From Dromiciops gliroides (lineage: Eukaryota > Chordata > Mammalia > Microbiotheria > Microbiotheriidae): a DNA stretch of 64,000 bases. How positions within the stretch are numbered: the stretch's first letter is position 1; each line of letters begins with the position of its first letter. The notes beneath the pieces are model-generated. The model saw only the letters and a program-made list of their open reading frames with translations. It had not been told where the DNA came from and made no database searches. This document shows positions 59,680 to 64,000 of the stretch, piece after piece. Made by a program: the position numbers and the translations under genes. The DNA lies in the NCBI RefSeq assembly GCF_019393635.1, contig NC_057863.1:572330284-572394283 (forward strand), in the 5' to 3' direction.

Positions 59680-59912
59680 CTTTAGGGCTTTTTCTGAGGC
59701 CTTCTGTGATGACTAGCATCAGACTTTTGAGAAGAACTGAGGAAGACTAGCCATTAGACAAGGCATTTCCCCCACGATCTGACTGCTTGAAGTGACATCC
59801 AGGATCAGGTCGATCCTGTATCCAGGAATCATGACCCTCCCTGAGGCACCAGTCATCATGAGACAGTCAGTGCACTTTGGCACTTCTTGAAACCACTGGA
59901 CTGCTCCTTCAG
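59680..59912 (-). other. Exon-like island, unassigned
   Basis: On the INTS6 strand a 233-nt block is bounded by a strong acceptor (GTTTTCTTTCCTTTCAG) and a consensus donor (AAAG|GTGAGC). It is more GC-rich than its surroundings. One frame stays open for 66 codons from the acceptor (EGAVQWFQEVPKCTDCLM, then GASGRVMIPGYRIDLILD) and stops before the donor. It does not match the missing INTS6 exons or any family I recognise. It could be a lncRNA exon, an alternative or poison exon of INTS6, or chance. Confidence 0.35.
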
Positions 59913-62283
59913 CTGAAAGGAAAGAAAACATCAAAACCACAACAAACAAAACAAAGGGAAAAAATCAGTGACTCAAACTGAGAAGACAAGATGTGGGGGG
60001 TGGGAAATAAACCAAAATAGCCTTGTCTAGATACAAATTGAGCCTTGCTTTGATACAATGACCAAAACTCCAACACCCTGTTGAAGTTGCTGAACACGAT
60101 TTTTCTTAAAATATGGCTAAAAAGGAAAACTCCTATCCCAAATCAGAAAAGGATGAAGCGGGAAAAACAGGAAGAAAACTATCAAAAATAAATAGCAAGA
60201 GTCTAGAAAGCTAAACCAGTTATACCAAGAACAGTATTAGAAAAAGACTTTAAATCTTAGATGTAAAAAACAAGGCCTAGTCACAATAGCAGCTCACCTT
60301 AGCATAGTGTTTCATACGGTTTTAGAAGGCGCTTGTCCCAGTCAAGAGACACAAGGAAGGCCCAAGGCAGTTAGTGCTACAAAGAATGCTCATGAGTGCT
60401 ACCATGAGAATGTTCTTCCTGTTAGCAGAATACCAATGTTCAGTCTCAAATTCTGTCTCAGAGGAAGTATGAAATGCACTAAAATTGAATATAATTCCAG
60501 ACTTTTTAAAGGACATATTTTAAAATACATATATATAAACTTTTCTTAATTATGAATTCCATGTTACTAAGTTACACACCCTTTTTAACTAGCCCTGTTG
60601 CATTCCTAAATATTGTACAATAATAACAAATTATAGATGAAAGATGATATGGTCTATATATATATCTTTAAACTGCGTAACAATTTCCATTAATCTATAG
60701 TGATATATATGTATAAAAAGTTCTTTTCCTATTATTCTGAATTTCAATTTTAAGCTTTGTGATAAGATAATTTAAAACACAAACCATTAAAATGTGTCTG
60801 TAAAAAAAGTTCTAATACAAAAAAAAAGATGATTCAAGGTTTAATCCAACTGCTTCTTAAAAGAAGATCTACTGAGGCCAAGGTAAATTTTTTATTATGT
60901 CAAATAAACCCTCATTGATACAAGGTATTACGTTATCAGGATGAAATTAAATCCTTTTAGGCTGCAGCATTAAAGCAGTTAGCCCAGGGTTCCTTATCAG
61001 ATATTTTTAATAAGAGGAAAGGAAATAATATGAATCTCTATTATTCTAACGATTTTCAAATTCTTATTTTCCTTTCTACTTTCTAGAAAATTTTCTATAC
61101 AGTACAATTTATTACACTTAAAACTAGTGGTTGAAAAAAAAAACCTAGTGGTTGAGGATAATTTAAAATTTCCTCCTGTGGACTCTAAGTCTGAGTGACT
61201 GATTCTTAAAATAAATGCCTTTAACAACTCCCTATAAAGCAAGTGCTCTCACCACTACTGGTTCGTTCGCTGTAAAGCACAGGTGCTTTAAAATGCTTTT
61301 AAGAAATTATTACTTTCAAATATCATGTTTAGCCAAGAAGATACTGTAATGTGGAATTACTATCCAGCATGGATGTTAGGACATCATCTAATTTTTTAAG
61401 GTAAGAACACCTAAACCATATAGGAAAGATGAGAATTTACCATATTTTAAAATACTTCCTGAAAGAAAATTCCTCCATCTCACTTGGTAACCCATTCCAG
61501 AATTTAATAATTCCCAAGGTCAGAACAGTATTTATTTTATCTAAACTAAATTCTTATAAGACTTTTTTGGTGAAAAACATTCCTCTTATTACTCAAAGAG
61601 ATTATTTAGGGAAATCAAATGTTCTTATATTTAAAATTACTCATTTTCACATATTTTTGTGTAGTCTTTTATTTGTAATTATATTGTGCATACTGTTTTC
61701 AGTTCACTAGTAGTCTGTGTGAAGCAAACTGTGGTTGGAAAGGAACATTTCTAAATGAAATTTTCCTTACATGTCCAAGCTCTTGTATTTATTACTTATT
61801 GGTTCTGACAAGCCAATAAATGCAAGGTCAAAGTGCTTTCGTCCTCTGAAAAAGAAATGCTTAGATTTACTTTCCTACAAAATCATAGAAATGCTTGATC
61901 AATTCAATTATTATTGCATTCCTAAGTTTTTCTTTAATAAGCAATATTAGCCAGTTATTCTATAAATATAAATTTTGCAGGGTAAATAATCAGTAAGTAT
62001 TTATTGATTAATCAGCATAATAGAATCAAAAAGTTTGTAAGAATTTGAGATCATCTAATAACAGGAGTGTGCTGGTAAATATTTAACAGCCATTTGGGGG
62101 GGGGGGGCGGGGAGGGAGAAGAGTATGCCTAACACATTATTTTGTTTATTTGGCTGTAAACATTTTAAAAAAAATATCTGTGCATATATAGAAATATTCC
62201 ACTTCAAAATCTGTGTATCCAGATGACCTCATTGAAATGAGCAAAAAAATAATAGAGTAGCATTGTGGGAAAATAAAGTGTTT

Positions 62284-62440
62284 TGGGGGCAGCTAGGTGG
62301 AGCAGTAGATAGAGCACCGGCCCTGGGTTCAGGAGGACCCGAGTTCAGATCCGGCCTCAGACACTTGACACTTACTAGCTGTGTGACCCTGGGCAAGTCA
62401 CTTAACCCCAATTGCCTCATCAAAAAAGAAAAAGAAAAGA
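62284..62440 (+). mobile_element. tRNA-derived SINE (WSINE1-like)
   Basis: Complete forward copy with an AAAAAGAAAAAG tail; AAAGTGTTTT duplicated on both sides. Confidence 0.9.
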
Positions 62441-63062
62441 AAGTGTTTTTCTGATAGTATATTTATAAATGGAAATTTGCCAATAGAATGAAATTAAAAG
62501 GTGTCACCTACCTAAAAATAAACTAAGAAGGCTATCTTTTAAACCATTTCATGTTTCAAATATGAAAAATTACTTTCACAATATACTTTTACAGTACGTC
62601 AACTTGTATTCTACCCTAAATGGGACATATACAACTAGAAAGTAGGCTGAATAAAAGTGGGTAGTCTGGATAGAGGAAAAAATTACCTAAACACAACAGA
62701 TGTTAACTAAATAAACACTGTTGAATGGTTGAATAGATGAGCCCTATAATGAATATATGGCTACAGAAACAGATCTGGGGCTACCACCTAGAGTTCTCTC
62801 TTAAAGGTAGCCATGGGATAATAAAAATATAGAAAAGCATATAGAGTCCTTTTTAATAAATGGGGTAGCCCATTTTAATTAATACTGTCAGCCTAAATGA
62901 TTTCTAGGGTTCTTCCCATTCACCTCTTTAAAAAACAAACACACAAATAAGGTGTTCAATAATTTAGATAAGGTTATGCAAGGATGTTTACTGGAAATAT
63001 TAATGACATAATGGATTCTGAAACCCTCTAGGGAAATTTTTGAGAGTTTTTGGTTATTTGAT

Positions 63063-63440
63063 GTGTGAGAATTGGAATGGCACCCCCTGCTGGGAAAGAT
63101 ATTTGCAGAGGAAGCTCCACCCTGAAAAGAAACCATATGACTTTAGCGTCTGGAAGTTGCCCGGCATCCAGAACTTGTCCAGAACTTACATCTATAGAAC
63201 CACCTGTTAGTTATGTCAATCAAAGTTACCAGCCAATTAGCTTGGAGGGGTGTGTGTGTGTGTCCCCGTTTCCTGTTGAGCACCTCTTAGCAACTTTAGC
63301 AACTCTTGCTAAAGTTTCTAATTTGGGGCGACTACTCATTAGATTTTAGACATCATAGCTAGAATTTTAGCCCCTTACAGATGGAATAAAGATTATTCTT
63401 ATAAAGTCAGAAGAAATTAAGTGCTGTATACCTAATTTTG
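63063..63440 (+). repeat. Probable LTR remnant of a marsupial endogenous retrovirus
   Basis: Begins TGTGAGAATTGGAATGGC, includes CACCCCCTGCTGG and TTTCCTGTTGAGCACC, and has an AATAAA near 63387. The layout looks like a solo LTR; no internal viral genes were seen. The 3' edge and family are uncertain. Confidence 0.4.
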
Positions 63441-63499
63441 GATTACAAAAATACAGAGCAGCACCCATCCATTTCCATCAGTAGGGATCCTCAAAAGAG

Positions 63500-64000
63500 A
63501 CCTTTAAAACAGAAATTGCACAGAAGTATTCCAGATACTGTGCTAAGGACTGAGGATATAAAGGAAGTCCAAGCCAGGCTCTGCCCTAAAAAAGCTCAAA
63601 TGGGGAGACAACATACAAATAAGTATCTAGGTACTAGGTAGTGCAATGGGTAGAATACTGGGCCTGAAAAGTCAGAAGACTCATCTTCTTGAGTTCAGAT
63701 CTGGCCTCAGACATACTAGCATTTTGCCTCAGTTACCTCATATGTAAAATGAGCTGGAGAAGGAAATGGCAAACCACTCTAGTATCTTTTGCCAAGAAAA
63801 CCCCCAAATGGTGTCACCAAGAATTGTACAACATACTGAAGTGAACAACAACATACAAGAAATATACAGAGCAGATAGGAGATACAGGAAAGGCCTCATG
63901 CAAAAGGCAGCATTTGAGATGAGCCTTGAAGGAAGACAGGGAAACTGACAGTTGCAGAGAGCCCTCCAGGCACAGAGAACAGCTAGTGCAAAGGCAAAAA
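63500..64000 (+). repeat. Old LINE-like interspersed repeat with nested MAR1
   Basis: Fourth member of the family at 556-2000 (GATACTGTGCTAAGGACTG, CAAATGGGGAGACAACATAC), interrupted at about 63632-63852 and resuming with ATACAAGAAATATACAGAGC and CATTTGAGATGAGCCTTG. Confidence 0.5.
63632..63852 (+). mobile_element. MAR1-type CORE-SINE
   Basis: Reads CTAGGTAGTGCAATGGGTAG, GAGTTCAGATCTGGCCTC, GAGAAGGAAATGGCAAACC and a tail with GTGAACAACAACATAC. ACATACA flanks the insertion. Confidence 0.75.

Larger units (their letters stand above)
40015..64000 (-). other. INTS6: INTS6 intron 4 (partial, longer than 23.9 kb)
   Basis: Scanning the - strand for the four missing N-terminal exons gave no match, so the whole stretch is read as intron. 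It is mostly transposon debris (CR1/L3, RTE, old LINE-like repeats, MAR1 and tRNA-SINEs, a probable LTR). Segments at 40020-41500, 46200-47000, 52900-54000, 57480-59650 and 59950-62280 show nothing recognisable apart from the exon-like island listed separately. Confidence 0.75.

Noticed and set aside
59719..59949. Minus-strand 76-residue frame considered as a missing INTS6 N-terminal exon
   Set aside because: Its residues do not resemble the INTS6 VWA start, and the frame reads through the acceptor into intron; kept only as an unassigned exon-like island.
40015..64000. Search for INTS6 exons 1-4 and promoter CpG island
   Set aside because: No match to the first 143 residues and no CpG-rich promoter-like block; they must lie beyond the right edge.

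Overview
This is a mammalian, clearly marsupial, nuclear genome segment of low gene density. About twenty copies of a tRNA-derived SINE with the head 'GGGGCAGCTAGGTGGCGCAG' (the WSINE1-type family of Australasian marsupials), many with clear target-site duplications, lie among MAR1/CORE-SINE, L2, CR1/L3 and RTE remnants. An Australidelphian marsupial (dasyurid, koala, macropod or similar) is the best guess; the sequence alone does not fix the species.

Two protein-coding genes are present, tail to tail. (1) The 3' end of SERPINE3 (+ strand): two coding exons at 3431-3517 and 4367-4557, with the rest of the gene beyond the left edge. The last exon is frame-disrupted in the region of the final serpin beta strand. 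(2) The 3' three quarters of INTS6 (- strand): 14 coding exons between 40014 and 9034, with a likely poly(A) signal at 8462-8467. All splice sites are GT-AG, reading phases agree across every junction, and together they encode 746 residues. Assuming the missing N-terminus is as long as in human (143 residues), the protein would be 889 aa against 887 in human. The first 143 residues (start codon and VWA metal site) lie upstream of 64000, behind an intron longer than 23.9 kb. SERPINE3 next to INTS6 matches the human chr13q14 arrangement and separates INTS6 from its X-linked paralogue INTS6L.

Layout: 1-4.6 kb SERPINE3 intron and exons with old repeats; 4.6-8.4 kb intergenic; 8.4-9.1 kb INTS6 terminal exon and 3'UTR; 9.1-22.5 kb clustered INTS6 exons 8-18; 22.5-40 kb exons 5-7 separated by 7.6 and 8.8 kb introns; 40-64 kb one large intron filled with transposon debris, an exon-like island at 59.7-59.9 kb and a probable LTR remnant at 63.1 kb. 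Exon numbers assume four further coding exons upstream, as I remember for the human gene.

No operon, defence locus, CRISPR array, RNA gene or new multi-gene system was found. The points most worth a second look are the SERPINE3 C-terminal frame break, a 25-bp head-only SINE insertion with a perfect 14-bp target duplication, a 163-bp near-identical direct duplication within one INTS6 intron, a C15 tract inside an INTS6 splice acceptor, and the unassigned exon-like island. Family names for repeats are from memory and were not checked against a library.
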